The notes beneath the pieces are model-generated. The model was given only the letters and a program-made list of their open reading frames with translations. It did not search any database and had not been told where the DNA came from. A stretch of 47,419 nucleotides of DNA from Coptodactyla brooksi (Eukaryota > Arthropoda > Insecta > Coleoptera > Scarabaeidae): positions 1 through 47,419 of the forward strand of contig JAWQRM010000007.1 of assembly GCA_033557675.1 (NCBI GenBank), written 5' to 3'. A program made the translations under genes and the position numbers. This document shows, piece by piece, positions 1 to 13,200 of this stretch (position 1 is the stretch's first letter; every line of letters begins with the position of its first letter).

Positions 1-2150
1 AATCACTATATATATATATATATATATATTTTGTTTTTCCTCCCCTCGACCGGTCCTTAGAGAATAAAAGGGAACAGCCGAAAAAGATGCAGAGCAACTC
101 TCCCCCCCTAACCCACAGCCTCTTCTTCCACCCCTCTCCACTTACTTCTTCTGAAATTTTGTGTAACAATTTAGTTAGTTAGCCCCTGGATTCTTATAAT
201 AAATTGATAGGTCACGAAACAAAAGTGTAATTTTTAGTTTATCGCTACTATTATCGGCGCTGCAGGATGAACGGGGAACGGTGCGTCTGTCGAAAGCGGT
301 TTAGTTTCTTGTAATTCGTGGAACTGTTTTATTTTAATGACAAAATATATATTTTTCCCAATACTTAATGTTTGCCTATCGGATTAAAAAAGAAATATGT
401 TTTTTTGGAGGGAATTGGACATCAATATGAATTTTATTTAACTAAAAGAACAAACAAAGTTCCCGACAACGCACCGGTATTCGTTTGTGTTCCAGCGAGG
501 CATTATATTACGATTATTATTATTATAATTATTTGTTTTTGTACATATTTACTATATAGGAAAATTACAAGAGACGAGATCATTTACCAAGCTGGGTTCT
601 TCACTCGACTTTTCACCACACACGTTTTACTTTTCCCTTTTAGGAAAGTGTTTTGTCTTTCTCGTTGCGACCATGCGGTACATTGTGATATAAACTTTAT
701 TAAACTAATGTTAAGCCGAAAGGAAGGAAAAGAATTTGTCTCTATCTCTTTATGTTATCCAATCCATTTATTATTATTATTATTATTACTATTTTTTTTT
801 CTGTTATAATCATTATTAATAACGAAGCCATATAGCGAAAGGTGTAACAATAAACGAGATTTGGAAAAAGTGTGTTTCGTGTTATTTATTTATTATTATT
901 TTTTCCGTCTCGACAATAAGAAGTACAAAACATTTTCCTTTGAGAGAGAATTTATCGTAATAATAATATTAGTAATGCTAATTTTTAATCGGCGAGCTGT
1001 GATATATCAAAATGAAAAACATGAACAGCTTTATGGTTTAAAATTGTCCTTTTGTTTGTTTCCTTTTTGTAATTACTGTGATTGGATTTCAGAGTTGTTC
1101 TTTTTTCGAAAAATCGCTATAAATATATATATATATCTATATATATAAAATATATTCTCAGGTGTAATTTTTATAAAAAAGAAAAAAAATCTTAACTGAA
1201 AATTATAAAATTACCGCCGACTAATTTTATAATCTTCACACGCGACGAGATTTTTTCTTTTAACCTACGGAAACTATTGAAAGATTTCTAAATCTAAATT
1301 CTCGCTGTTATAGTTGTAAATCGTTTTTAGAATTTCGCAAAGAGTGATTATTATTGAGGACGCGTGTGATCACCACGGGATTGTTTTTATTCTCTTAGGG
1401 TTCTCTGTACTTTTTAAACGAACTCGGTTGGAAGACGGAACGGTTCAACACGGCCTGCGACCAAAAGACACTTCTCCAAAAAAGCTGAAGACCAGGTTCC
1501 GAGTGCATAATCGTTAGTAAAATTTGTTTTCTTTTTTGTGGTTGGAAAGCTTTGGTTTTCTTTTAGTTTGTATAACGTACATAGTATAATTGCCCTTTGT
1601 TTTCTTTTTCTCTTCTTTTACTCCCGATAGTTTAATTGTACACCCCCCCATTCCCCCCCCCCCTCTTGCAATATGTATATATTTTTGCTCAAATTTTAAA
1701 CAATTAGTTACTTTCAACTTGTTATATTAGTACCACTTATTCTAATTTATCCATATAAATATATTAAATACGCTGAAGGCGTTTGTGTTTCATTTCCGGA
1801 ACAGTTTGCACGCATTTTGACATGTACATTGACATTGACATTGACAGATGTCAATCATAAATGTTATGTCAATGTCAAAGATAAATATGTCTGTCCAATT
1901 TATTACAATTGAATGCCTCAACAGTAAAGATAACCAAGGATTATTTATTTATTGTTGTCTTACATAAACAATTTGCACTCTTAATAATAAGGATATTTTA
2001 CAATTATATAAATACAATAATAAATTGTATCAGGTTATTTAAAGAAAAATATTACTAAAAAGGTGCAATTTCATGCGGATTTTTCTATAGAAACGTCAAT
2101 TTATAGTTCTAAACCGTAAGTGAACAATAAAAATTGCCTACATATACAAA
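1..2150. other. AT-rich stretch without a supported gene
   Basis: This stretch holds a TA dinucleotide run at its very start, long T and A runs, ATT triplet runs near 510-530 and 770-800, and C homopolymers around 1641-1663. Open frames of 95-145 codons exist here, but their composition is that of translated simple repeats (runs of Ile, Leu, Phe). Several AATAAA-like motifs occur, so it could be the distal 3' UTR of a plus-strand gene lying to the left, but nothing visible proves that. Near 1820-1890 there are a few TGACA/TGTCA motifs like those of the 91-bp repeats further right. Confidence 0.5.
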
Positions 2151-2159
2151 ATGTTAAAT

Positions 2160-4440
2160 ACCGGCACCTCCACCACTTTGAAACTTTATGGGTAAGTGTA
2201 AAAATTAACTTAATGATTTTTTTTCTTAATTACGTTTTTATCGAAATAAATCTAAATCTAGGATATAACGTCTATAAATCTGCGTTATATTAACAAAATG
2301 TCGTAGATTTAAACTAAAGTAGTAAATTTACGTGTGTAACTAAAAATTTAATAATATTTTACAGGTAACTGTAAAAAGTAAAAACTTAATTTTATTTCGT
2401 TTAAAAATAACAGTATTAAAATAGAAATTTGATAATTGCGTTATGTAATAACAGATTTTCGGTTTCATGGGAATATTTCTTCAAACCTAACCACAAAAAA
2501 TACACAGTTACCTGTAAAAATAAAGCTTTATTTTTACAGGTAACTGTAAAAATAAAGCTTTAATAATTTTAGTTTTAATTTAAAAATAACAATACCAAAG
2601 TGAAAATTTGATATTTACGTAGAATAATAACGGATTTTATAAAAATGAATTCTTATCGATATTCTTATAAATCAGTTTCGTACGAATATTTCTTTAAACC
2701 TAACCTCAAAAAATGCATTTCCATCCTTAAAGGACTATTAATTTAAACCTAAACCTAGCAAATGGCGTCTATAAATTTGTATTATAATAGCTCCTATGGA
2801 TTTTAAAATCTACTAAATTTGTAGTTGTAAATCATGATTTATAAATTTAAAATTGCGTATCAATCAAAAATTAAAAATATTTTACAGGAAACTGTTTTAA
2901 TACTTGTATTTCGGATAAAAATAACGGTATTAAAGTGGAAATTTGATAATTGCATCCTATTATCAAATAATAATAACAGATTTAATAAAAAAAAGACGAA
3001 CATAATAACATTTTATAAAAATAAAGCATTAATATCATACAATAACAGATTTCATAAAAATAAAATATTAATATTCTTATAAAACTATTACACAGGAATA
3101 TTTCTTCAAACCTAATCACAAAAAATACGTTTCCATTCTTAAACGGCTATAAATCTAAAGCTAAATCTAGCATATGTATTATAATGTATTGTAATATAAT
3201 GTGTATTATAATAACTCATAGATTTTATGTACAATTTAGTAGATTTACAGTTGTGAATTTTAATTGAAGAACGTTTTACAGGTAACTGTAAAAATAAAGC
3301 TTTAATAATTCTATTTTTAATTTAAAAATAACAATACCAACGTGAAAATTTGACAATTACACAGAATAATAACGGATTTTATGAATATCAAGTATTAATA
3401 TTCGTATAAATCAGCTTCACATAAATATTTCTTCAAACCTAACCTCAAAAAATAAATTTCCATCCTTAAAGGAGCATTAACTTAAACCTAAACATACGAT
3501 ATGGTGCCTATAAATTTGTATTGTAATAACTTTCATAGATTTTCTATAAAATCTACTAAGTTTGCAGTTGTAAATCTTGAAAATTGAAAAACATTTTACA
3601 GGTAACTGTAAAAATAAAGTTTTAAATAATTGTATTTTGTTTAAAAGTAACAGTATTAAAGTGAAAGTTTGATAACTTCCTCATATAATAACAGATTTTA
3701 TGAAAATGAAGTATTAATATTCTTATAAATCAGTTTCACGGAAGTATTTCTTCAGACCTAGCCTCAAAAAATAAATATCCGTCCTTAAACTAGCATTAAT
3801 TTAAACCTGTGTATACGATACGGTGCCTATAAATTTGTATTATAATAACTTTTATAGATTTTCTATAAAATCTACTAAGTTTGCAGTTGTAAATCTTGAA
3901 AATTGAAAAACATTTTACAGGTAACTGTAAAAATAAAGCTTTAATAGTTTTATTTTTAATTTAAAAATAACAATACCAAAGTGAAAATTTGATGATCACA
4001 TAGAATAATAACGGATTTTATGAAAACGAACTCTTATTAATATTCTTATAAATCAGTTTCATATGAATATTTCATGAAACCTAACCTCAAAAAATACATT
4101 TTCATCTTTAAAGGACTATTAATTTAAACCCAAAACTACGATACGGCGTCTATAAATTTGTATTATAATGACTTCTATAGATTTTCTATAAAATCTAGGA
4201 AATTACAGTTGTAAATCGTGATCGTCACCTGTATTTTTACAGTTACCTGTAAAAACTAACCTTAAAAAAATACTCTTAACTGTCATTTGAAACGTAAAGA
4301 AAGGTTATGGTGCTTATAAATGTGGATTATAGTAACTTTTACATATTTTCTATAGGAATTAGTAAGTGAACGATAAAAATTACTCCTATAGGTTAACAGA
4401 TTGTTGGAAAGTTAGGTGCCTACCTAGTAATTAGGTACCG
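2160..4440. repeat. tandem array with a period of about 318 bp
   Basis: A block containing TTTTACAGGTAACTGTAAAA recurs near 2357, 2533, 2881, 3276, 3594 and 3912, and in inverted form near 4232. The last intervals are 318-320 bp. Between these marks the same succession returns: a run like AACCTAACCTCAAAAAATA, then TATAAATTTGTATTATAAT, then AATCTACTAA. Early copies are more diverged and partly deleted. The array ends directly in front of SPOUT1. It has no coding potential and looks like a local satellite or an expanded MITE family. Confidence 0.8.
2504..2547. repeat. perfect 44-bp palindrome
   Basis: Two 22-bp arms abut without a spacer, the left beginning ACAGTTACCTGTAAAA and the right being its exact reverse complement. 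It joins two copies of the 318-bp repeat's hallmark segment head to head, so it marks an orientation switch inside the array. In single-stranded form it would fold into a long hairpin. Confidence 0.9.
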
Positions 4441-4485
4441 TAGGAATTAACCTCAAAAAATACACTTCCACTTTAAGCATTAATT

Positions 4486-5771
4486 ATGGCAGCTGCGAAT
4501 CCGGAAAAACGTACCCTGAAAGAGATTAAAGCCCAGAAAGAGGAGAAGAAGAAGTGGAAAGAGAAGAATCTGATCAGGAAGTTCGAGAAGCGACGTCTGA
4601 AGGAGGAAATCGAAGGTAACCTAAAAACTTCTCGTGACGCGGTCGCCGCGCAGGCGGAAGAGCGACCGACGACGAGCGTCGCCGTGCCGGGATCGATCCT
4701 GGAGAACGCGCAGTCCCCGGAGCTGCGGACGTACCTGGCCGGGCAGGTCGCGAGGGCCGCGTGCGCGTTCCGCGTCGACGAGGTCGTCGTGTTCGACGAC
4801 TATGCGGGCGAAGCCGGCGCCAAGACGTCGACGCTCGAGGACGTCGACGGGCCGAAGACGGCCCGGCGCTGCTGCGTGCAGCTCGGGCGCGCCCTGCAGT
4901 ACCTCGAGTGCCCGCAGTACCTGCGCAAGTTCTTCTTCCCGATACACAACGACCTGAGGTTCGCCGGCCTCCTAAACCCGCTCGACGCGCCCCACCACCT
5001 GCGACAGGACGACCATTTCGAGTACAGGTAACGAAATGTCAATTTTTTGACATTGACATATGTCAAAAATTTTGACATCTGTCAAAATTTGACAGATGTC
5101 AATGTCAAACTTGACATCTGTCAAATTTTGACAAATCTGTCAATGTCAAAGTGAACATAACCTAAACTTTTAGAGAGGGGGTCGTGACAAACAAACCGGT
5201 GAAGCCGGGTCGCGGATCCCAAGTCAACGTGGGGCTCCTACAAGACGTGCACGTTGACAAACTCTTAACTCCCGGTATCCGGTGCACCGTCAAGTTGCTA
5301 CCGCAAACTGCCGGTAGCAAGAAAGTTAGGGGCGTCATCGTTTCCCCGAAAGCGCCCAAGGAACAAACGGGAACTTACTGGGGTTACGGGGTACGCCTGG
5401 CGAACTCGCTGTCGCAGGTGTTTTCGCAGTGTCCCTATAAAGGAGGGTATGTAAAGATTAATAAATTTTGATTTTTAATAATGTGTAATTTTTCGTTTAG
5501 GTACGATTTGACGATTGGCACCTCGGATAAGGGAACTTCAGTGGACGATTTCCAGCCGTCCGTTTACAAACATTCGCTGGTCGTCTTCGGGGGGTTGAAC
5601 GGGCTGGAGGCCGCCCTGGAGAACGATGCCGTCCTGGATGTGGACGATCCGAAGTTGCTGTTCGATCACTACCTGAACACGCTGCCGAATCAGGGTTCTA
5701 GGACGATAAGGACAGAGGAGGCGATTTTAATAACTCTCGCTTCGTTGAGGGCCAAAATGAAGTTTGGTTAA
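4486..5771 (+). CDS. SPOUT1: SPOUT1-type (C9orf114/CENP-32) putative RNA methyltransferase, 3 exons
   Basis: Coding exons are 4486-5027, 5174-5446 and 5501-5771, joined at gtaacg/ttttag and gtatgt/gtttag, giving 361 residues (the human protein has about 376). Residues 1-45 are a Lys/Glu-rich helical tail (TLKEIKAQKEEKKKWKEK). The SPOUT fold follows, with family signatures SVAVPGSILENAQSPELRTY, ALQYLECPQYLRKFFFP, LLNPLDAPHH, GTYWGYGVRLA, VVFGGLNGLE and, in the knotted C-terminal part, NQGSRTIRTEEAILITLA. SPOUT enzymes use S-adenosylmethionine to methylate RNA; the human protein has also been linked to centrosomes and kinetochores. The start is the first ATG in frame, just before the conserved basic tail. 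Both introns are short (146 and 54 nt). No frame break is seen. A 318-bp repeat array lies upstream and a 91-bp array downstream. Identification is secure; substrate is not visible from sequence. Confidence 0.95.
5037..5155. repeat. inverted TGACA/TGTCA motifs filling SPOUT1 intron 1
   Basis: Most of the 146-nt intron consists of alternating motifs of the type TTGACATCTGTCAAAATTTG and its reverse complement, able to fold back on itself. The same TGACATNTGTCA core is the centre of the 91-bp repeat that occupies the DNA downstream, so this is probably a small derivative of that family inside the intron. Confidence 0.75.
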
Positions 5772-5859
5772 TGAAATGAAGGCGGTTGGTATATAATTCT
5801 AGTTTCGTTCTAAAATTACTAGATTTAACCATTTATTTTTCAAAGAAACAATTAAAGTT

Positions 5860-8800
5860 GTTGAATTTTGACATTTGTCAATCTCAAAATTCATCTGTAA
5901 TGTGAAGATGCTTGATAAAATATTGATAATATCAATATGTTAACTTTGATACAAATATAGAATCAATATTTGTACCAAATTTTATTATTATTAATTTAAT
6001 TATGAATTTAATTATTAATTTATTATTATTAATTTATTTTTCAAATAAAGAATTGAAATTGTTGAATTTTGACACCTGTTAATGTACCTTCAATGTGCAA
6101 ATGTTGATCTAACAATTTCTTTTACAAACAAACACAATTGAAATAGTTGAATTTTGTCATCTGTCAATATTGTAGTTAATCTGTAATATACAAACATTGA
6201 TTTAACAAGTTATTTTTCAAAGAAACAATTGAAATTGTTGAATTTTGACATCTGTCAATGTTAAAATTAACGTTCAACATGCAAATGTTGATCTAACAAA
6301 TTTATTTTTCAAACAAACAATTCAAGTGATTAAATCAATGTCAAAGTTAGTCTGTAATGTGAATATGTTGATGTAACAAATTATTTTTCAAGGAAACAAT
6401 TCAAATGGTTGAATTTTGACATTTATCAATGGCAAAGTTAATCTGCAATACGCAAATGTTGATCTAACAAATTTCTTTTTTAAACAAACAATTAAAGTGA
6501 TTGAATTTTGACATCTGTCAATGTTAAACTTAACCTGCAATGTACAAATGTCGATTTAACAATTTATTTTTCAAAGAAACAATTAAAATTGTTGAATTTT
6601 GACATTTGTCAATGTCAAAATTAATCTGCAATGTAGAAATGTTGATCTAACAATTTATTTTTCAAAGAAACAATTAAAATTGTTGAATTTTGACATTTGT
6701 CAATCTCAAAGTTAATCTGTAATGTGTATATGTTGATGTAACAATTTATTTTTAAAAGAAACAATTAAAATAGCTGAATTCTGACATTTGTCAATGTTAA
6801 ATTTAACTTTTAATGTGCAAATGTTGGTCTAAGAATTTGTTTTTCAAAGAAACAGTTCAAATGGTTGAATTTTGACATCTGTCAATGTTAAACTTAACCT
6901 GCAATGTACAAATGTTGATTTAACAATTTATTTTTCAAAGAAACAATTAAAATTGTTGAATTTTGACATTTATCAATGTCAAAGTTAATCTGCAATGTAC
7001 AAATAATAATCTAACAATTTATTTTTCAAAGAAACAATTAAAATTGTTGAATTTTGACATTTGTCAATGTCAAAGTTAATCTGCAATGTACAAATAATAA
7101 TCTAACAATTTATTTTTCAAAGAAACAATTAAAATTGTTGAATTTTGACATTTGTCAATCTCAAAGTTAATCTGTAATGTGTGAATTGTTAATAATTGTA
7201 ATGTCTGTAAATTGTTGATGTAACAATTTATTTTTAAAAGAAACAATTAAAATAGTTGAATTCTGACATTTGTCAATGTTAAATTTAACTTTTAATGTGC
7301 AAATGTTGGTCTAAGAATTTGTTTTTCAAAGAAACAGTTCAAATGGTCAAATTTTGACATCTGTCAATATCGAAGTTAATCTGTAATATACAAACATTGA
7401 TTTAACAATTTATTTTTCAAATGAACAATTGAAATGGTTGAATTTTGACATATGTCAATGTTAAAGTTAACCTTCAACGTACAAATGTTGACCTACTAAT
7501 TTCTTTTTTAAAGAAACAATTGATGTGCTTGAATTTTAACATCTGTGATTGAATTTTGACATCTGTTAATGTTAAACTTAACCTGCAATGTGTAAATGTT
7601 GATTTAACAATTTATTTTTCAAACAAACAATTGAAATTGTTGAATGTTGACACCTGTCAATAAGAAAGTGAACCTGCAATGCACAAATATTGACCTAACA
7701 ATTTATTTTTCAAAGAAACAATTAAAATTTTTGAATTTTGACAATTAAAATGGTAAAAACTTTGACATGTGTCAAAGTAATAATTGAAATTGTTGAATTT
7801 CGACATCTGTCAATGTCAAAGTTAACTTTCAATGTCGATCTAACAAACTTCAAGTGCTGATTTAACAATTTATTTTTCAAGGAAACAAAATTTTTTAATT
7901 TTGACAATTAAAATGGTTAAACTTTGTCATCTATCGATGTCAAAGTTAACCTTCAATGTGCAAACATTGATTTACCAATTTGTTTTTCATAGAAACTATT
8001 AAAATGGTTGAATTTTGACATCTGTCAATATCAAAGTTAATCTGTGATGTATAAATGTTCATTTAACAATTTATTTTTCAAAGAAACAACTAAAAATTTT
8101 TAGTTTTGACAAATAAAATGGTTTGACATTGACATCTGTCAATGTGAAAGTTAACTTTTACTGTAAAAGTGTTGATCTAACAATTTAGTTTTCAATTAGA
8201 GTGTTAAAATTGTTGGATTTTGATATCTGTCAATGTTAAAGTTAATTTTCAATGTGCGAATATTGATCTAACAATTTATTTTTCAAACAACACAATTAAA
8301 ATGGTTGAATTTTGACATCTATCAGTGTTAAAGTTAGCTTGCAATGTACAAATGTCGCTCTAACAATATATTTTTTAAACAAAAAATTATAATAGTTGAG
8401 TTTTAACATCTTTAATATCAAAATCTGTTAATCTGTAATGTGCAAATGTTGATTTAACAATTTATTTTTCAAGCACAAAGTTAAAATAATTTAATTTTGA
8501 CAATTAAAATACGTAATATCGATATCTGTCAATGTCGTAGGTAATTTTCGATGTACAGATGTAGACCTAACAAATTATTTTTCAAGGAAGTAATTCAAAT
8601 GGTTGAATTTTGACATCTATCAATGTCAAAGTTAATCTGCAGTGTACAAATGATATAGTATAAAAGATTAAAATAATTGAATTTTGACAATTAAAGTACT
8701 TAACATTGATATCTGTCAATGTCATAATTAATCTGTAATGAACCAATGTTGATTTAACAATTTAGTTTTCAAGGAAACATTTGAAACGGTTGAATTTTGA

Positions 8801-9640
8801 TATCCATCAATATCAAAATTAAACTGCATTATACAAATATTGATCTAAAAAGTTATATTTCAAATACAATTAAAATTTTAAATTTTTTGATAATTAAAAT
8901 GGTCAAATTGTGGTGTCTGTTAATATCAAAGTTAATCTGCAATGTGCAGGTATTGATGTAACAATTTATTTTTCAAAGAAACAATTAATGTGATTGAATT
9001 TTGACATCTGTCAATATCAAAGTTAATCTGCAATGTATAAATGTTAATCTGACAAGTTATTTTTCAAAGAAACAATTAAAATTTTTTTAATTTTCGCAAT
9101 AGAAATGTTTAAACGTTGACATCTGTCAATAAGAAAGTGAATCTTCAATGTGCAGATGTTGATCTACCAATTTATTTTTCTAAGAAATAATTGAAACCGT
9201 TTAATTTTGACAATAAAAATGTTTAAACATTGACATCTGTCTATAAAAAAGGGAATCTTCAATGCACAAATGTTGATTTAACAATTTATTTTTCAAGGAA
9301 ACAATTGAAATGGATTTTGACATCTGTCAATGTCATAGTTAATCTGCAATGTATAAATGTCAATTTAGCAATTTAGTTTCCAAAGAGACAATTAATATTT
9401 TTGAAATTTGAAAATTAAAATGATCGAACTTTGATATCTGTTAATAGAATAGTTAACTTGCAATGTAGATGATATGTTGGTATAACAATTTATTTTTCAA
9501 AAACCAATTGAAATGGTTAAACTTTAAACGATGTGCAAATTAATTATTAACTCACAATGCTGCCCTAATAATTTTTGTTATTCCAACAAAAAATTAGAAT
9601 TTTGATAACTGTCAATATTAAAGTTCCATACTTACTTATC
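5860..9640 (+). repeat. array of a 91-bp tandem repeat (about 40 copies)
   Basis: The start of the unit, CAATTTATTTTTCAAAGAAA, falls at 6560, 6651 and 6742, which fixes the period at 91 bp. The unit then reads through a TTGAATTTTGACATCTGTCA core, AATGTCAAAGTTAATCTGCA and ATGTACAAATGTTGATCTAA. Copies differ by substitutions and small indels, and become ragged after about 8400, so this is an old, non-homogenised array. It carries no open frame of note and separates SPOUT1 from RPE. SPOUT1 polyadenylation probably lies in its first copies (an ATTAAA stands at 5851-5856). Confidence 0.9.
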
Positions 9641-9729
9641 ACAATTATTTATCGCATTTAATCTACTTAATATTCTACTTTGATTATGTCTGCCACCAAT
9701 TTCTACTGATTTTGATTTGGGATTCTAGG

Positions 9730-9822
9730 AGTTAAAGTCCAAAATGGGCCTTAACGACATTATGGGGTTAATGAAATAAGGACTGTTGGTGTATAATTTT
9801 ATTTTCGTTCTAAAACTACATA
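9730..9822 (+). pseudogene. decayed copy of the SPOUT1 last-exon end and 3' UTR
   Basis: The segment matches the region 5754-5818 of SPOUT1: both contain GCC/TCC-AAAATG, then GGTTAATGAAAT, a TTGGTRTATAATTYTA block and TTTCGTTCTAAAA. It includes the last codons and the stop region and has an insertion of about ten bases. It stands at the far end of the 91-bp array, about 4 kb from the original. It cannot code for a SPOUT1 terminus. A partial duplication of the SPOUT1 3' end is the simplest reading. Confidence 0.7.
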
Positions 9823-9967
9823 AATTCGTGTAACAATTTGTCAAAACTTAACAAATGGAAGAAGTCTTCGTTCTCTTTAACACGTTTAGTTTTGAAACTA
9901 AATCAGTACAAGTGTTAGCACGTTGCGTATCATATTTTATATTTTCCCTTATATATTCCTTTGTTTT

Positions 9968-9973
9968 TTTATT
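9968..9973 (-). promoter_or_regulatory. candidate polyadenylation signal of RPE
   Basis: AATAAA on the minus strand, about 250 nt downstream of the RPE stop codon. It is the first clear copy of the hexamer outside the coding exon in this T-rich stretch. Assignment is by position only. Confidence 0.4.
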
Positions 9974-10225
9974 TTTAATACCGTTTTAATTGACCGTACG
10001 GAAAATTAAAAAAGCAAATCAGAAGAAAAGTGCAAATCAACAAAAGGAAAACCGAAGAAGAAGAAGAACGAAACAAAACGAAAATGGAAAAATTGTGTAT
10101 TTTAACGAAACGGGCGTACAAAAATTGTTTATCCGTGAACGAAAGGTTCGTACAAAACCAATTACCCTAAAAGTATCAACAGTTATATTTCCCTTAGCGC
10201 TAGACATAAAAAAATATATCGCCTC

Positions 10226-13200
10226 CTAGACGTTGCACTTGTGGATGGACCGCTCGACCGTCTCGCGGAGCGTCGCGATCACCGACTTCTGGTCGGAGGC
10301 CCCCGTCACCGCCGTGCCCGACACGATCATGTTCGCGCCGGCCTAAACAGACGAGAAAAGGTCAATTTTGATAAAATGCCAGTGTCGAACTTAACCATCA
10401 ATATATTTTTCGAATAAAAAAATTGAAGTAATTAGATTAAAGTTAATCTTCAGTTGAATTTTGACAGCTGTCAATGTCAAAGTTAACCTTTAATAAACTT
10501 TTGACAGCTGTCAATGTCAAGGTTAGCTTTTAATAGAATTTTGACAGATGTCAAAGTCAAGGTTAACCTTCAATGTATGAGAATACATTTTCCAAGGATA
10601 CAATTGAAATGGTTGAATGAATTAACAAGCTATTTTTCAAAAAAACAGTTAAAAATCTTTAATTTCCATAATTAAAATAGTTCAATTTTATTAATTGTTA
10701 ATGTCGCGGTTATTCCTCAATGTACAAATGTAGCTCTAACAAATTATTTTCCAAGCAAACAATTGAAATTGTTGAATTTTGACATAGGTCAATATCAAAA
10801 TTAATCTGCAATGTATAAATGTTGATCTAGCAAGCTATTTTTCAAAAATAGTTGAATTTTAATAACTGTTAATGTCAAAGTTTATTCTTCAATGTACAAA
10901 TGTAGATCTAACAAATTATTTATCAACTAAACAATTGAAATGGTTGAATTTTGATATTTATCAATGTCAAAGTTAATTTGCAGTGTGCAAATGATATAGT
11001 ATAAAAAATTAAAATTGTTGAATTTTGACAATTAAAATACTTAAGATTGGTATCTGTCAATGTCATAATTAATCTGCAATGTATAAACGTTGATCTAACA
11101 AGCTATTTTTCAAAGAAACAGTTATTTTTTTTTAATTTCCATAATTAGAATAGATGAATTTTAATAACTGTTAATGTCAAGGTTAATCTTTAATGTACAA
11201 ATGTATATGTAACAAATTATTTTTCAAGGAAACAATTGAAATGGTTGAATTTTGACATCTATCAATATCAAAGTTAATTGTGCAAATGATATAGTATAAA
11301 AAAATTAAAATAGTTGAATTTTGACAATTAAAATACTTAAGATTATATCTGTCAATGTTAAATTTAGAAAGGATTTAAAAATAATTTAGTTTTCAACGAA
11401 ACGATTGGATCAATTGGTTGAATTTTGATATCTGTCAACATAAAAATTAAAGTGCAATGTACAAATATTGATCTAAAAAGTTATTTTTCAAATGCAATTA
11501 AAATTTTTCAATTTGAATAATTAAAATGGTCAAATTGTAGAATCTGTTAATGTCATAGTTAATCTCCAATGTATTAATGTTGATTTAACAATTTCTTTTT
11601 CAAAGAAATAATTAAAATAATTGAATTTTGACATCTGTCAATGTCGAAGTTAATCTGAAATGTATAAATGTTATTCTAACAGGTTATTTTTCAAATAAAC
11701 AATTAAAATTTTTGAATTTTGACAATAAAAATGTTTAAACATTGACATCTGTCAATAAGAAAATGAATCTCCAATGTGCAGATGGTGATCTGTTAATGTA
11801 TTTTTCTAAGAAATAATTGAAAACGTTTAATTTTGACGATTAAAATGGATGAACTTTGACATCTGTTAATGTTAAAGTCAACCTTCAATGCACAAATGTT
11901 GATTTTTAACAATTTATTTTTCAAGGAAACAATTGAAATGGATTTTGACATCTATTAATGTCAAAGTTAATCTGCAATGTGCAGATTAACAATGTACAGA
12001 TTAACAAAAATGAAAAACAGTTGAATTTTGACAGCTGTCAATGTAAAAGTTAACCTTTAATAGAATTTTGACAGATATCAATGTTAAGGTTAACCTTGGC
12101 ATTGAATTCGGATATCTGTCATTGTCAAAAGTTAACCTTCAATGTATGAGAATACATTTTCTAAACAAAAAACGAAAACAGTTGAATTTTGATAGCTGTC
12201 AATGTCAAAGTTAACTTTTAATAGAATTTTGACAGATATCAATATTAAGGTTAACCTTGACCTTGAATTGTGACATCTGTTAATGTCAAAGTTAACCTTC
12301 AATGTACAAATGTTGATTGCCAATTTATTTTTTTAATGGACAATTGAAATTGTTAAATTTTGACAGCTGTCAATGTCAAAGTTAACCTTTAATAGAATTT
12401 TGACAGATGTCAATGTTAAGGTTAACTTTGACGTTGAATTTTGACATCTGTCAATGTCAAAAGTTAACCTTCAATGTATGAGAATAAATTTTCCAAACAA
12501 AAAATGAAAACAGTTGAATTTTGACAGCTGTCAATGTCAAAGTTAACCTTGACATTGAATTTTGACAGCTGTCAATGTCAAAGTTAACCTTCAGTGTGCT
12601 TACTTCGGCGCAGGCGTTTATCGTATTCAATCCTACGCCGCCGTCGACTTCTATATCCAAGAAGGGATAGTTTTGCCTGAGCCACTGTACTTTGGGCATC
12701 ATGTCGGCCATGAATTTCTGTCCTCCGAAGCCGGGTTCGACGGTCATTATTAAAATGACGTCCGCCGCGTCCACGAACTGTCGGACGGCCTCGATGCCGG
12801 TCCCGGGCTTCAGGGCCAGTCCGACCTGCATCCCGGCCTCCCTCACCCTCCGGCACACCTTCGGGACCTCGTTTTGCACGGGCTCGATGTGGAATGTGTA
12901 CAAATTGACGCCGGCGTCGGCCATCGGCTCGATCCACTGAAGGTTCGAAAGTATAAGTCGATTTTTTCACGAAATATTTGTAATACGTACCTGTTCGGGA
13001 TTCGAGACCATCATGTGCGTTTCGAAAAAAGTGCACTTCAACTTTTTCCTGAGACATTTGACGATCGGGTGTCCGAAAGTGAGGTTAGGTACGAAGTGTC
13101 CGTCCATGACGTCCAGGTGCAGGTAGTCGGCCCCGTTGTCTAGAAGGCGCTGGCTCTCGGCGTGAAGTTGGGACAGGTCCGAATTTAACACGGACGGCCC

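Noticed and set aside
372..809. Plus-strand open frame of 145 codons
   Set aside because: Its translation is largely runs of Ile, Leu and Phe from ATT/TTA repeats, and no domain or splice context supports it.
861..1148. Plus-strand open frame of 95 codons
   Set aside because: AT-driven composition (Tyr, Phe, Ile), ends in a TATA repeat; no supporting evidence.
4621..5078. Other-frame open stretches over SPOUT1 exon 1
   Set aside because: Arg- and Ala-rich shadows of the GC-rich SPOUT1 frame.
5860..9640. CRISPR-like reading of the 91-bp array
   Set aside because: There are no unique spacers; the whole 91-bp unit is repeated head to tail and diverges by point changes, as in a satellite. The genome is eukaryotic.
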